From the NCBI GenBank assembly GCA_009928785.1, contig SABY01000013.1:1-52560 (forward strand): a stretch of 52,560 bases of DNA. Direction: 5' to 3'. The stretch's first letter is position 1. Each line of letters opens with the position of its first letter. Below are positions 9,051 to 18,529 of the stretch, piece after piece. The notes beneath the pieces were generated by a model. It was not told the origin of the DNA and searched no databases. It was given only the letters and a program-made list of their open reading frames with translations. This stretch comes from Clostridia bacterium. GTDB lineage: Bacteria; Bacteroidota; Bacteroidia; Bacteroidales; 4484-276. The position numbers were made by a program, and so were the translations under genes.

Positions 9051-9926
9051 CTATTTTATTGCGCCGGTAATCTGATCTTGGAATTTGTAAGTTAGCAGTT
9101 TATAGACGAGCTTGGCGGCGAGGAAGTCGGGCGCTTTGTTGTCGTCAACGGAAGCCAGCTCCACCACATCAAAACCCACCACATTTTTTTCTTCTATCAC
9201 GCGGCGTAGGAACTTTATCACCTGGTACCAGTACAATCCGCCGGGTTCGGGCGTTCCGGTGCTGGGCATAATGGAAGGATCGAACACGTCGAGGTCGATG
9301 GTGATAAATACATTTTCTGTAAGTTGATCCACGGCGTCGTCCATCCAATCATCGTTGTCGTAGATATCCTCGGCCAAAAAAAGGTTTTCATCCACCAAAA
9401 AAGGTTTTTCGATGATGTCCATGCTGCGGATTCCCACCTGTACAAAGGGACAAATCTCGCGCACCCGCGACATCACCGAGGCGTGACTATAGGGCGAGCC
9501 GTGATATTCGGGGCGCAGGTCGGTATGGGCGTCGAGCTGCAGCACGCTCAGGTTATCGAAGTGGTGGGCACAGGCGCGCACAAATCCGGTGGTGACGCTG
9601 TGTTCGCCACCAAGACCCACTATAAACTTTTTTTGCTTTAGATATTTGTCGGCAGCTTTTTCTACGGCGTTTACCATCGCTTCCGGCGACGACTTCTCCG
9701 TTACAGCTTCGGCGGTATAAAAGCCGGTTTTGTAAATCTCGGTATCGGTTTCGATGTCGTACAGCTCCATGTTGGCCGAAGCTTCGATGATGGCCGCCGG
9801 CCCTTTGTCGGCGCCTTTGCCCCAGGTGCTCGTTTCGTCGTAAGGAACAGGGATTACTACTGCCACAGCGTCGGAAAGCCCGGCGTATTGCGCATCCACA
9901 CCACCAAAAATTTCAGATGTCTCCAT
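9051..9926 (-). CDS. speB: Agmatinase / arginase-family ureohydrolase
   Basis: A 291-residue ureohydrolase expected to split agmatine into putrescine and urea with a dimanganese centre. All ligand motifs are present: H109 in GGEHS, D132/H134/D136 in DAHTD, and D211/D213 in DLDVFDPS. A GTPEPGG loop follows, as in agmatinases. The absence of the arginase substrate loop and the downstream DHS-like gene favour agmatinase over arginase. It is the first gene of the polyamine pair and has its own -7 element 23 bases upstream of the ATG. Family assignment is confident; exact substrate moderately so. Confidence 0.88.
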   Translation of the reverse strand: METSEIFGGVDAQYAGLSDAVAVVIPVPYDETSTWGKGADKGPAAIIEASANMELYDIETDTEIYKTGFYTAEAVTEKSSPEAMVNAVEKAADKYLKQKKFIVGLGGEHSVTTGFVRACAHHFDNLSVLQLDAHTDLRPEYHGSPYSHASVMSRVREICPFVQVGIRSMDIIEKPFLVDENLFLAEDIYDNDDWMDDAVDQLTENVFITIDLDVFDPSIMPSTGTPEPGGLYWYQVIKFLRRVIEEKNVVGFDVVELASVDDNKAPDFLAAKLVYKLLTYKFQDQITGAIK

Positions 9927-9949
9927 AAGATATTTTAATTGTTAAGCAG

Positions 9950-9957
9950 CAAAGTTA
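9950..9957 (-). promoter_or_regulatory. -7 promoter element of the speB operon
   Basis: On the minus strand TAACTTTG matches TAnnTTTG and ends 23 bases before the speB start codon. Confidence 0.45.
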
Positions 9958-9992
9958 CTACAGATATTTGGAATGGATGAGGGGGCAGAAGG

Positions 9993-10010
9993 CAGTTCTC
10001 AGTTCTCAGG
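9993..10010. repeat. Short copy of the CAGTTCTCAG decamer repeat
   Basis: cagttctcagttctcagg is the same word that dominates the right edge of the window (51943-52430). The 248-base gap between speB and the receptor gene shows no coding frame; it also holds several loose CAGGCCA/CAGCCA words. Confidence 0.5.
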
Positions 10011-10174
10011 CCAGAGTTCTTTGTCCATAGTTGTCAGGCCACAGCCACAGCCGGCAGGTCTAAGTCGGATAAAAGGGTATAGCGTGGTGAGAAATAGGAT
10101 AGAAACCAGAATGTTTCCTGAAACCAGCCGAGCTGCAACGAAACGAAATATCTACAAAAACATTACTGCCAATG

Positions 10175-12493
10175 CTAAAAGGTGAGCGTAAGCCCCAGGC
10201 TTGGCATCACCGGCAACTGACGCACCACGCTACTGGTGAGGCGGTTGACGTAAAATACGTTGTCGCGATCGTAGAGGTTGGTAACGCTGAGGTCGGCTTG
10301 CAATTCGGTGTGCTCGCCGAGGAAAAAGATGCGTTTCACATTAAAATCGAGCCGGTGGTACGTTGGCAAGCGACCCTGGTTGAGGTCAGCGTATTGAATA
10401 CCTATATTTCCATTTTCACTAACGTAGTCGCTGTTGATGCCCCCCGGAAAAAGGAGCTTTTCAAAATATCCCTGCGACTGGGTGAAAGGAAAGCCTGTCC
10501 CAAAATTCCAGCGCAGGCTAACCTCCCATTGCTGAAGGTCACCCATGGTGTAGGAGGCAAGCATATTGAGGTTGTGGCGGCGATCGTAATGAGGATAATA
10601 CCAAATCTCACCATCATATTTTTCGACAAATGCAAACGAGTAGGCGCCCCAGAAATAGAGGCTATTACGGCTGTATTTTAATGATAAGTCCACGCCATAG
10701 GCTTTCCCTTTCTCTATCAGGAAGTCTTTTTTCTCGATGTCGGGAGTGCCGGCGGGGGCATTGTTTTCGTCGAAGATTTTATAACGGTTAAGGTTGGTAA
10801 GCTGCGGGAAATATTTGTAATACCCTTCAAGATTTACCGTGAAATAGCGCGAGATGTCCTGTTCCACACCGAGGATAACGTGTTGCGATTTTTGAAGTTT
10901 GCTTGTGACTTCTTTGCCGTCGAATTCGGCGGGGAGATTATCAGGGCCGGAGAGGAAACCATAGAAAAGATTTACCACGTCGCGATCGTTGCGTGCGCTG
11001 ATGAGATTTTGAGAATAAAGCCCCGCAGCAAGTTTAAAGCGGGTGCTTTGCGTTGCATTGTATTTCACAGCCAGACGCGGTTCGAGCGACACCTCCGAGA
11101 GCGAAGCGTACCATTGCACCCGAAAGCCCGGCTCGATAAGGAATTTGCCGGTGTTGATTTTGTATTTACCATACACAGCCAGTTCGGTGGTATTTTGCTG
11201 CTGCTCGATGCGTCCGCCGGTTTCGTTGAAAAATTCAAAATCTGTTTTAAAACCATTCAGCTCCAGCCCATACTTCAGCTCGTCCTTACCCATAAAATAA
11301 GTGAAGTTGAGACCGGCGTTGAAACCATTGATACTACTTGTACGTGGTTGCATATTCTCTTCGTCAAGCTGCATTTTATACGACGAGTAAGCCATGACCC
11401 CTTCCATCAAAACAGGTGACTTACCGGGAATGATCACAAAGTTGGCACCGGCGCCTACTGCATCCCACGAATAATCGGAGATGTCCTGATAGTTGACGCG
11501 ATCGGTGTAATTAAAACCAAAAAGATTGACCTTGCTGCCATTCTCGCTGTTGATGGATATTTTACCATACAAATCCAGGAAGTTGAAAGGCAAGCCCTGG
11601 TCATCATTTACATAGCCATAAAAAATTTCGGAGCTTTGTTCGAGGTACGAATTTTTGGCCGAGAGGATAAATGAAGAGCTGCCGCCACCTGATTCGGCTT
11701 GTTTTTTCAGGGGGCCTTCAATCATAACGTTAGCGCCAAAAGTAGAAGCCCCGACTTTTCCGGCCAGTCGTTTTTTATTACCGTCGCGCGTGGTGATGTC
11801 CATCACCGAAGAGATACGTCCGCCATGCTCAGCATTGAAGCCACCGGTAAAAATATCGGCATTACGAATAATATCGGTTTCAAAAACTGAAAACAAACCT
11901 ATCGAATGGAAAGGATTGTAGATGACCATGCCATCGAGCATCACTTTATTTTGAATGGGCGAACCGCCGCGGATGTAAAGCTGTCCGCCCTGGTCGCCGG
12001 TAAAAATTACACCGGGCAGCACCTGCAGGTATTGCGCCAGGTCGGGCTGTCCGCCTACGGAGGGTATTTGCTTAATATCAAGGGGCGTCACTTTAACGAT
12101 AGAAGTGCGGGTTTCGGTAGTAGCAGCTTGCCTTTCGGCGGATACATGCACCGTTTCGAGCGCTATGGATGATTCATCTACAAAGAGATTTTTATTAATA
12201 ACATCACCAGCTTTCAGCGTAATCTGTTCGCGCAAAGTATCGAATCCCATAGAGGTGACCATCAGCATGTATTCGCCGGGAGGAATTTTGGTGATGACGT
12301 AATAACCATTTACATCTGTTGCAGCACCATAGGTGGTTTTGTAGAGATAAGCATTGGTGAAAATTACCGGCTCGCCGGTTTCGCGTTCGTAAATGAAACC
12401 GCGGATGGTGGCGTCTTGTGCTTGCAGCGAATGGAATCCGGCTAAGGGTGCAACGAAGAGAAACAAAAAGAGAGCAGTGTAGAGTTTATTCAT
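10175..12493 (-). CDS. TonB-dependent receptor with N-terminal carboxypeptidase-regulatory-like domain
   Basis: A 772-residue outer membrane active transporter. The signal peptide is about residues 1-26. A carboxypeptidase-regulatory-like beta-sandwich follows (about 28-110: IRGFIYERETGEPVIFTNAYL ... ITKIPPGEYMLMV). Next is the plug domain (about 130-235: QYLQVLPGV, YIRGGSPIQNKVMLDGM, GGFNAEHGGRISSVMDI), and then a 22-strand-type barrel ending in a terminal aromatic (LGLTLTF). It is shorter than SusC proteins and no SusD partner is adjacent, so a polysaccharide locus is not indicated; the substrate is unknown. The cbpA-like gene lies 86 bases upstream on the same strand, and co-transcription is possible. 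Confidence 0.93.
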   Translation of the reverse strand: MNKLYTALFLFLFVAPLAGFHSLQAQDATIRGFIYERETGEPVIFTNAYLYKTTYGAATDVNGYYVITKIPPGEYMLMVTSMGFDTLREQITLKAGDVINKNLFVDESSIALETVHVSAERQAATTETRTSIVKVTPLDIKQIPSVGGQPDLAQYLQVLPGVIFTGDQGGQLYIRGGSPIQNKVMLDGMVIYNPFHSIGLFSVFETDIIRNADIFTGGFNAEHGGRISSVMDITTRDGNKKRLAGKVGASTFGANVMIEGPLKKQAESGGGSSSFILSAKNSYLEQSSEIFYGYVNDDQGLPFNFLDLYGKISINSENGSKVNLFGFNYTDRVNYQDISDYSWDAVGAGANFVIIPGKSPVLMEGVMAYSSYKMQLDEENMQPRTSSINGFNAGLNFTYFMGKDELKYGLELNGFKTDFEFFNETGGRIEQQQNTTELAVYGKYKINTGKFLIEPGFRVQWYASLSEVSLEPRLAVKYNATQSTRFKLAAGLYSQNLISARNDRDVVNLFYGFLSGPDNLPAEFDGKEVTSKLQKSQHVILGVEQDISRYFTVNLEGYYKYFPQLTNLNRYKIFDENNAPAGTPDIEKKDFLIEKGKAYGVDLSLKYSRNSLYFWGAYSFAFVEKYDGEIWYYPHYDRRHNLNMLASYTMGDLQQWEVSLRWNFGTGFPFTQSQGYFEKLLFPGGINSDYVSENGNIGIQYADLNQGRLPTYHRLDFNVKRIFFLGEHTELQADLSVTNLYDRDNVFYVNRLTSSVVRQLPVMPSLGLTLTF

Positions 12494-12579
12494 AGTAAAA
12501 GCAGTGAAACCGGCAACAGTGTATGATGTAATAAAGTGGGTTAAACGAGCCGCTGTAGCTTTTATTATCCCGGAAACAG

Positions 12580-13524
12580 CTATCGGCGCAAAGCAGCAAG
12601 TTTCTCGAAAAGGTTGACTTCTTCGACCGTAAGTCCTTTGGGTAAAGCAACATTAATTTTCAGATACAAGTCGCCCCGTTCATCCGCCTTTCCATAAACC
12701 GGCATGCCCTGCCCTTTTAGTCGCAGGGTTTTACCAATGGAGGTTTCGCGGGGCAGGGTAACGCTGATGGGTTTATCGATAGCGTCCACAGTGAGCTTGC
12801 CGCCCAGCATGGCGGTGTAAAGATCGGTGGTAACGGCGAGGCGCAGATCGTTTCCTTCTGTAGTAAATGGAGTGTTATTAAAAACAGAAATTTTCAAAAG
12901 CAGATCGCCGCTCTCACCACCGGTGGGTGAAGGGGCGCCTTTGCCTTTTACGCGCAATACCTGCCCATCGCGCACGCCCGGCTTAATGTTGACTTTAATT
13001 TTTTGTTCGTTCACATCAAGCACTGCAGAAGAACCTCTGAAAGCGTCGGCCAATGTGAGGCGGACTTCGGCCTGATAGTCGCTGCCCTTTATGCTGCGGT
13101 AGCCGCTGGTGCGCCGTCGGCGGGTGCCGCCAAAGCTCTCGGAATTGCCTGCTGCGCCACCAAAAAAGCTGCGGAAGAAATCGCTGAAGCCGCCACTGTC
13201 ACCAAAAACTTCATCAAAGGATGCGGTACGATATTCACTTCCGGCACCTTGCTGTGCCCAGCGCCCAAAGTCGTTGGCGCCGCCACCTGCATGCTGGTAT
13301 TGGTTCCAGTTGGCACCAAGCTGGTCGTACTTCTGCCGTTTGGCGGCGTCCCTGAGCACCTCGTAAGCCTCCTGCAGTTCTTTAAACTTCTCCTCGGATT
13401 TGGGGTTGCCCTGGTTTTTGTCGGGGTGGTATTTGCGCGCCAGCCTGCGATAGCTCTTCTTGATGTCGTCCTGCGACGCCGATTTTTCTACCTCTAATGT
13501 TTTGTAATAATCTTTGTATTCCAT
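12580..13524 (-). CDS. cbpA: DnaJ-family co-chaperone, CbpA type
   Basis: A 314-residue cytoplasmic J-domain protein that would stimulate the ATPase of DnaK. The J domain covers residues about 4-68 with the HPD triad at 33-35. A Gly/Phe-rich linker follows (about 75-135, including [13 protein letters not shown]). Two C-terminal substrate-binding beta domains start near 148 ([35 protein letters not shown], then a second copy [13 protein letters not shown]). The four CxxCxGxG zinc repeats of DnaJ are absent, which places it with CbpA. There is no heat-shock operator in the short upstream region that I can recognise. Confidence 0.92.
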   Translation of the reverse strand: MEYKDYYKTLEVEKSASQDDIKKSYRRLARKYHPDKNQGNPKSEEKFKELQEAYEVLRDAAKRQKYDQLGANWNQYQHAGGGANDFGRWAQQGAGSEYRTASFDEVFGDSGGFSDFFRSFFGGAAGNSESFGGTRRRRTSGYRSIKGSDYQAEVRLTLADAFRGSSAVLDVNEQKIKVNIKPGVRDGQVLRVKGKGAPSPTGGESGDLLLKISVFNNTPFTTEGNDLRLAVTTDLYTAMLGGKLTVDAIDKPISVTLPRETSIGKTLRLKGQGMPVYGKADERGDLYLKINVALPKGLTVEEVNLFEKLAALRR

Positions 13525-13693
13525 TTTGTATGTTAATGAAGGGTAAGAAGCTACGGCTAATCAAAATCTATGCAAAACATGGACTGCGTCAGGTGTTTGG
13601 AATTTACCATCCTTCCATCCTTTGGTTTGCGCCACTTTACAGAAAACAAACGTTGCCGGATTTTGCTTTTGCTAACCTGACATATCTGCAGAA

Positions 13694-13731
13694 AAAAAGA
13701 CTTGCGTTCTACAAAGAAAGCAAGTCTTTTT
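13694..13731 (-). terminator. Terminator of the 18371-13760 operon
   Basis: A perfect 12-bp stem, aaaaagacttgc (13694-13705) / gcaagtcttttt (13720-13731), has T runs on both strands. It sits 28 bases past the stop of the small peptide gene and could work in both directions. The remainder of 13525-13693 shows no feature. Confidence 0.8.
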
Positions 13732-13759
13732 GTTTAGGCTCCGAAAATTTGATTATGGT

Positions 13760-13981
13760 TTATTGGGCCGTGTCTTTCCATTTGCGCCAACCATAAGCTG
13801 CTCCCAGTGCTACAAGCACTACCAGCCCTTCGCCAATGGGTGCTCCCCCGCCCGGCACATTGGTGGTTCCACCGTGAGGCGGCGGAGGGGGAGGTGGGTT
13901 TTGTGCTATAACCGGCGAAATGCACAGTGTAGCTATCGAAAATAAAAAAATGATCGCGGCGGTTTGAATATGCTTTTTCAT
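13760..13981 (-). CDS. Small secreted peptide with proline-rich spacer and C-terminal sorting-like tail
   Basis: A 73-residue protein. The signal peptide covers residues 1-26 (ending VIAQ). A spacer NPPPPPPPHGG follows, then a glycine-rich joint ending GGGAPIGEGL. The tail is a hydrophobic helix (VVLVALGAAYG) closed by basic residues WRKWKD. The order motif, hydrophobic stretch, basic end is that of C-terminal sorting or anchoring tails, and the API-G-x-GL/GAAYG text recalls the small PID-CTERM-like proteins of Bacteroidota. Almost nothing remains besides signal, spacer and tail. It starts only 11 bases after the stop of the preceding T9SS cargo gene, so it is the last gene of a three-gene unit. 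Family assignment is from memory and tentative. Confidence 0.7.
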   Translation of the reverse strand: MKKHIQTAAIIFLFSIATLCISPVIAQNPPPPPPPHGGTTNVPGGGAPIGEGLVVLVALGAAYGWRKWKDTAQ

Positions 13982-13992
13982 GGTTTTCTCAA

Positions 13993-16146
13993 TTATTGAA
14001 TGAATACTTTAATAACATGATTCCTCTGCCCACTGGAGATTTGCACCAGATAAATACCGGGAGCAACATCGGCTACAAACTGAGCTTGTTTAGAATTAAG
14101 ATAAGTTTCTGAATCCAGCGTTCGTCCTGTCAAATCAAGCAAAGCTACATCGGTTTTATTACCTTTTAGGTTATAAATTTCGATAACGTTACCTTTTACA
14201 TCAACTACCGGAGGATTAGCCGCAGGCTCTGTAATGGCAGTAGCATTTTTAAAATGCAGGTAAAATCTTCCGGTACCGCTTTGGCTAATTTCTGCAGAAT
14301 AGTCTTCTTGTTTTAAATTAGTAAACGTATTTTGCTGCTTGTCTTCGAGCACAATGTTGTAATTGTCGAGTTGTACCGCATTTGCCGAAAATGTATATAC
14401 TCCCGAAGTGGAAACATCTACACCTACCGGCACTACATGCGATTCGATGTTATCAAAAGGCAGCGCCTGAATGGCAAAGTCAACGCCATTGTCGTCAACC
14501 AGCCGGGTGTATAGCGCAATGTCGGGATTGCCTTTCAGTTTACCCACATCATACGATGGATCGAGTCCGGAAGTCATTGCATTATTAAAACCTACTGACG
14601 TAACATTTGAAACATTGTTGCCTTCCACCACCAATTCCACCGAAGGCCAGCTTTCTTTGGATTTATAAAAATTTACATTAGCATGCTGTTGCATGTCTTT
14701 GTTAAACGCCAGGTTTCCGGCGGCGGGCTTAACTTTAACCATAAAAGCCTGCCCCGGCTGAATGTAATCTTGGCTTAATTTTATGTAGCCATCAATCGTT
14801 CCACTACTGATAACTTTATAGTCGTTTCTGGAATTTGCGTAATCTGCCTGCTCATCCCAGATGTAAAGCGCCAGATAGCTCGCATCAATTACTGCTGCAT
14901 TATCTGCAAGGAATTTGCCTGTGGAAGTTGCACCGGCAGTAACGCCCATGGCTGAAGTAAAAGGATTGCCCACCAGATTCCAACCTTCACCTTTGCCGGT
15001 AGTGTAGGATGTAGCATACGTTACATCACTGTTGCGCACCGTGCCGGTAAAACTCAGAGCACCGGTGGCACTACGTGCGGCAGTATAACCCCTTGCCTCC
15101 ACAAAAGTATTGTCCGTGAAAGCCTCCGGATTACCAGTGGAGCCATAGATAATCCAGTAATTCTCATCTTCGTCGTACCGGAAAAGCTGGTAGGCAGGTG
15201 TGCTCACAATGCTGTTGTTATCGAGCCAGGTCTGATCCAGGCTCTGGCCGGCGACAGGCGATGAAACATAATGCCACGTTTCGCCACTGGCTAAGTTATT
15301 TACCCATCGCTCTGCTTTGACAACACCCGTTACGTCATTGGTACTGATCAATGAGGCAGTGCCGGTAGCATTTGATTTAAGTGTAAAGGCATCGTAAGTT
15401 ATTTTTAAAGATTTTACCGTAAGTGTTTCGTCAGCGGCAAGCTCTACCGCCGGCCACACTATTTCTACATCGGCCTGCGGAGGCACTTGGGCAGGATCGT
15501 CGTAGCGCACAATCAGCCGGTTAAAATAAAGATTGTTTAATGCGCTACCTTGTTCCGTACTTCCGCAATATAGGTCAAAAGAACCGAGGGAAGCATTGTT
15601 AATAGTAGTCGAATAAGAATTGCCACGATTAACTGAAATATTAAGGTTTGCACCTACTTGTGTTACGGTTATGTGAAAAACTGAAGTCTGTTCATAGCTC
15701 CATCCAAGATCATTGCCTTGCGCTGTGTACTTATCATCACCTGCATTAAAATTAAAAAGTTTTTCATTGGCAGGGCCTAACAAGTCAATCCCTTTGTTTC
15801 CATTGCGATAGGCTATTGCCAATTCAATTTCAAAAATGGCGCCGTCGGCCCAATTAGTAACGCCACGTTTAGCATGAGCGTAGTTATCACCAGCAGGATT
15901 TCCATACATGCCAAATGATTTTTCATCTACATCAACGTTTCCAAATCCATTGGTTTGCGAGCTGCCCAGAAAAAATCCGGCAGTGCCTTGTGTTGTAAGC
16001 TCCCAGGGCGTAAATCCCAAACCCTGGTTGGTGCCATTGATCCAACTTGAATAGTTGTGCGCGTAATCGAGGCCCACATGGTATTGCGCTTGCGCCATGA
16101 AAGGCAGCGCCAATCCGATAAATAGAATTAGTACTTTGTGTTTCAT
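13993..16146 (-). CDS. T9SS-exported surface protein, paralogue of the upstream gene
   Basis: A 717-residue exported protein of unknown function. The signal peptide ends at about residue 20 (FMAQAQ). Residues about 20-225 form a domain (YAHNYSSWINGTNQGLGFTP, FFLGSSQTNGFG, KSFGMYG) that is clearly related to the N-terminus of the neighbour encoded at 16200-18371. The middle carries WHYVSSPVAGQ (about 290) and GEGWNLVGNPF (about 390), a texture seen in many Bacteroidota T9SS cargos. The last ~70 residues are a type A sorting domain (VIEIYNLKGNK ... GIYLVQISSG). It sits 53 bases downstream of its paralogue and 11 bases upstream of the small peptide gene. A role in binding carbohydrate or the surface is plausible but not shown. 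Confidence 0.85.
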   Translation of the reverse strand: MKHKVLILFIGLALPFMAQAQYHVGLDYAHNYSSWINGTNQGLGFTPWELTTQGTAGFFLGSSQTNGFGNVDVDEKSFGMYGNPAGDNYAHAKRGVTNWADGAIFEIELAIAYRNGNKGIDLLGPANEKLFNFNAGDDKYTAQGNDLGWSYEQTSVFHITVTQVGANLNISVNRGNSYSTTINNASLGSFDLYCGSTEQGSALNNLYFNRLIVRYDDPAQVPPQADVEIVWPAVELAADETLTVKSLKITYDAFTLKSNATGTASLISTNDVTGVVKAERWVNNLASGETWHYVSSPVAGQSLDQTWLDNNSIVSTPAYQLFRYDEDENYWIIYGSTGNPEAFTDNTFVEARGYTAARSATGALSFTGTVRNSDVTYATSYTTGKGEGWNLVGNPFTSAMGVTAGATSTGKFLADNAAVIDASYLALYIWDEQADYANSRNDYKVISSGTIDGYIKLSQDYIQPGQAFMVKVKPAAGNLAFNKDMQQHANVNFYKSKESWPSVELVVEGNNVSNVTSVGFNNAMTSGLDPSYDVGKLKGNPDIALYTRLVDDNGVDFAIQALPFDNIESHVVPVGVDVSTSGVYTFSANAVQLDNYNIVLEDKQQNTFTNLKQEDYSAEISQSGTGRFYLHFKNATAITEPAANPPVVDVKGNVIEIYNLKGNKTDVALLDLTGRTLDSETYLNSKQAQFVADVAPGIYLVQISSGQRNHVIKVFIQ

Positions 16147-16199
16147 GATTTTAAATTGTTTTTAAAAGATTTATTTAATAATGATTTGAATTAAGTCGA

Positions 16200-18371
16200 T
16201 TAATATCTGATCAACACCTTTTGCCGGAAGTTTGTTTCATCGGTGGTAGCCTTCACCAGATAAACACCAGCCACAATATGGCCTGGCAGCCGGATTGCTG
16301 TTTGCCTGGTGTGGGTTTGCCAAACCATGCGTCCGGCAATATCGGTTAGCACCAAGTGGCAATCGCCTGATCCGAAATTGTAAAGCAGCATTTCACGCCC
16401 GGCCATTTTTATCGCAGCAGTTTCTTGTTTTATAATAGCATTGGTGCCGGTTGTTTTAGTGAGATGCAACACAAACCGGTCGTTGTCGATGCCAGCCTGT
16501 GTGGCGGTAAAGCTGTAGTTTGCGCTGGTACGCAAATCGGTGGTGGTGCCGGTGTAGGTATCTTCGAGCAAGGCGTTATAGCTACTGTTGAAATTGCTTA
16601 TGTCGGCAGCTCTGATTGTAAAGGTGCCGGCAGCGCCAAGCCTGATGCCAAGCGGTAAATTAAGTTCCGCTGCCGATAGCGGAATGGCATTCATCACTAT
16701 CTTCTCCGTGCCGTCGATGCTATAAATATGAGGCACCTGTGCATTGAGGCTGAAAAGCATTGAGGCATCATTTTCATCAAAGCCGGCCATGCCATCATCC
16801 GACAGAAATATTTGGTGGTCGCTGTAAAAGCTATCTGACGAAAGCCGCAGTGTAAGCAGGTCTTCATTAGTCTGCTGCTCCTTGAGGAAGTTCTGGCTGT
16901 TGTGTGCACGTGAAAAAGGCGACACAATTATATACTCGCCTTCGCTGGCAGCTCTTACAAAAAATCCCTGGCCGGCAGGTATAAAACCATTTGCATTGGC
17001 AGAATGAGCAAAAGTCCAGTCGCGGAAATATTCATAACCGCCGCCACCTCCATTGGCGGCAGCATTGTAGATGTAATAGTATTCGCTTGCAAGCCCCGAT
17101 AAGGTGTTGGCTGCAAATTGCCACTCGAAAGCGCTGGGATAGGGATTTCCCAAAAAGTTCCAACCTTCGCCGCCGCCGGCAGTATAACTTAGCGTAGCAG
17201 CAAGTGGAGCCTTATAAGGTGAGCCTGTAAAGTTCATGGTTTTGTCGTTGCCGGCGTAAGCTACCAGATACCCGGCACCCGTGGCCATGGTGGCTCCGAA
17301 AGCAGGATTCAGTGTTCCGTTCTGATTTTTAAGATTAACCCATGGCTGTCCGGCAGTAGTGGTTTCGTCGTATTTATAAAAATCAACATTGGGATCGCCT
17401 ATGCCACCGGGAAATTCAATAAAGTTTTCCGGCCCTACAATCGTCTGATTTATCACCGGCGAGGAGAGAAAGTGCCAATCCCAACCGCCGGAGATAAAGC
17501 GCTGCATAGTTATACTTCCGGTCACCGTTCCATTAGGTATAAACGAGCCGGTGCCGCTGGCGTCAGACAAAATGGTGAAACTATTGCCGGCAGGAATCGT
17601 GAAATTATTTGTGCTTAACGTTTGATTGGCGCCCAGCGCAACATCGCCATGAATCGTAATATTAGTCGTGCTGGTAATTTTTGTCGGATCGTTGTATCCC
17701 GTCATCAGGCTATTGAAATACATGTTTTTACCAGCACCTTCGCCTGCTGCTCCTGAAACATAAAATTTGATACGGTCGATATTTACACCTGTGATAGTGC
17801 CACTGCCTGAAGGCTCGTCAGCCGTAAGGCTCATGAAGGCATAAGCAAGGTCACTGCCCACTCTTGTAAAAGTGAATTTGATAGCAACACCATGCTCCCG
17901 GTAATTTTCCCACGCTGTAGAAGGCGCAGAACCTCCCGTCCAGCTATAGCCGCTGCTGCTGATATTGAAATTGAATTTCTCTGTTGTCCAGTTGTCCGAT
18001 AAAAGACTAAACCCGCGGTTGCCATTGTCCCAGCTATAAGCCAGCATGAACTGAAGCATAGCACCGTCGGTAAGCGGTGCCGTCAGCAGACGTCCAACAT
18101 CAGAGAAGTCTGTAGCCCAAATGCCAAACGATTTACCAGCGACATCGATAAGCGCTGAGTTGGTACCTTGTTCGGAGGCTGAAGCCAAAAAGGGGCCGCC
18201 ATCAGCATTATTGAAATACCAGGCGCCAAAGCCATAGCCTTTGCTGCCCTGATCGTTAAAAGTAGCGCCGGTGTAGTTTCCGGCGTGGTCGTGGCCGGTG
18301 AGGTATTGGCCATAGGAAGGAATTGTGCATAGAAATAGTAGTACAAGCGTTGCGAGTGTAGAATTTTTCAT
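16200..18371 (-). CDS. T9SS-exported surface protein, first gene of the paralogous pair
   Basis: A 723-residue exported protein with a signal peptide ending near residue 21 (PSYGQ). The N-terminal domain (about 22-230: DHAGNYTGATFNDQGSKGYG, FLASASEQGTN, KSFGIWATDF) parallels the downstream paralogue segment by segment. The middle has WDWHFLSSPVINQT and GEGWNFLGNPYPS, again at matching places. The C-terminus is a type A sorting domain (LVLTDIAGRMVWQT ... GVYLVKATTDE). The function is not recognised. It diverges from the GH57-like gene, with about 160 bases between likely starts, so shared control is possible. Identity between the two paralogues looks low overall, which suggests an old duplication. 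Confidence 0.85.
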   Translation of the reverse strand: MKNSTLATLVLLFLCTIPSYGQYLTGHDHAGNYTGATFNDQGSKGYGFGAWYFNNADGGPFLASASEQGTNSALIDVAGKSFGIWATDFSDVGRLLTAPLTDGAMLQFMLAYSWDNGNRGFSLLSDNWTTEKFNFNISSSGYSWTGGSAPSTAWENYREHGVAIKFTFTRVGSDLAYAFMSLTADEPSGSGTITGVNIDRIKFYVSGAAGEGAGKNMYFNSLMTGYNDPTKITSTTNITIHGDVALGANQTLSTNNFTIPAGNSFTILSDASGTGSFIPNGTVTGSITMQRFISGGWDWHFLSSPVINQTIVGPENFIEFPGGIGDPNVDFYKYDETTTAGQPWVNLKNQNGTLNPAFGATMATGAGYLVAYAGNDKTMNFTGSPYKAPLAATLSYTAGGGEGWNFLGNPYPSAFEWQFAANTLSGLASEYYYIYNAAANGGGGGYEYFRDWTFAHSANANGFIPAGQGFFVRAASEGEYIIVSPFSRAHNSQNFLKEQQTNEDLLTLRLSSDSFYSDHQIFLSDDGMAGFDENDASMLFSLNAQVPHIYSIDGTEKIVMNAIPLSAAELNLPLGIRLGAAGTFTIRAADISNFNSSYNALLEDTYTGTTTDLRTSANYSFTATQAGIDNDRFVLHLTKTTGTNAIIKQETAAIKMAGREMLLYNFGSGDCHLVLTDIAGRMVWQTHTRQTAIRLPGHIVAGVYLVKATTDETNFRQKVLIRY

Positions 18372-18529
18372 ATCCGTAGTTTTAGTAAAAATGTAAAGTG
18401 CCCCGTTAGTTTTGAAGCCACTAAAATAAACTCTTTATGCGCACCAGCATACATTTTCTGAATATTTTTGTTTTCTTTATGGTTCTCATTTTCACACGTC
18501 TCAAGGTTTTTGTTCAAAAAATATTAAAC

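Noticed and set aside
10175..12493. SusC-type polysaccharide receptor
   Set aside because: The protein is shorter than SusC, lacks the SusC-type N-terminal arrangement, and there is no SusD neighbour.
13497..13796. 99-codon plus-strand frame between cbpA and the small peptide gene
   Set aside because: It runs through the terminator hairpin and into the antisense of the peptide gene; no recognisable features.
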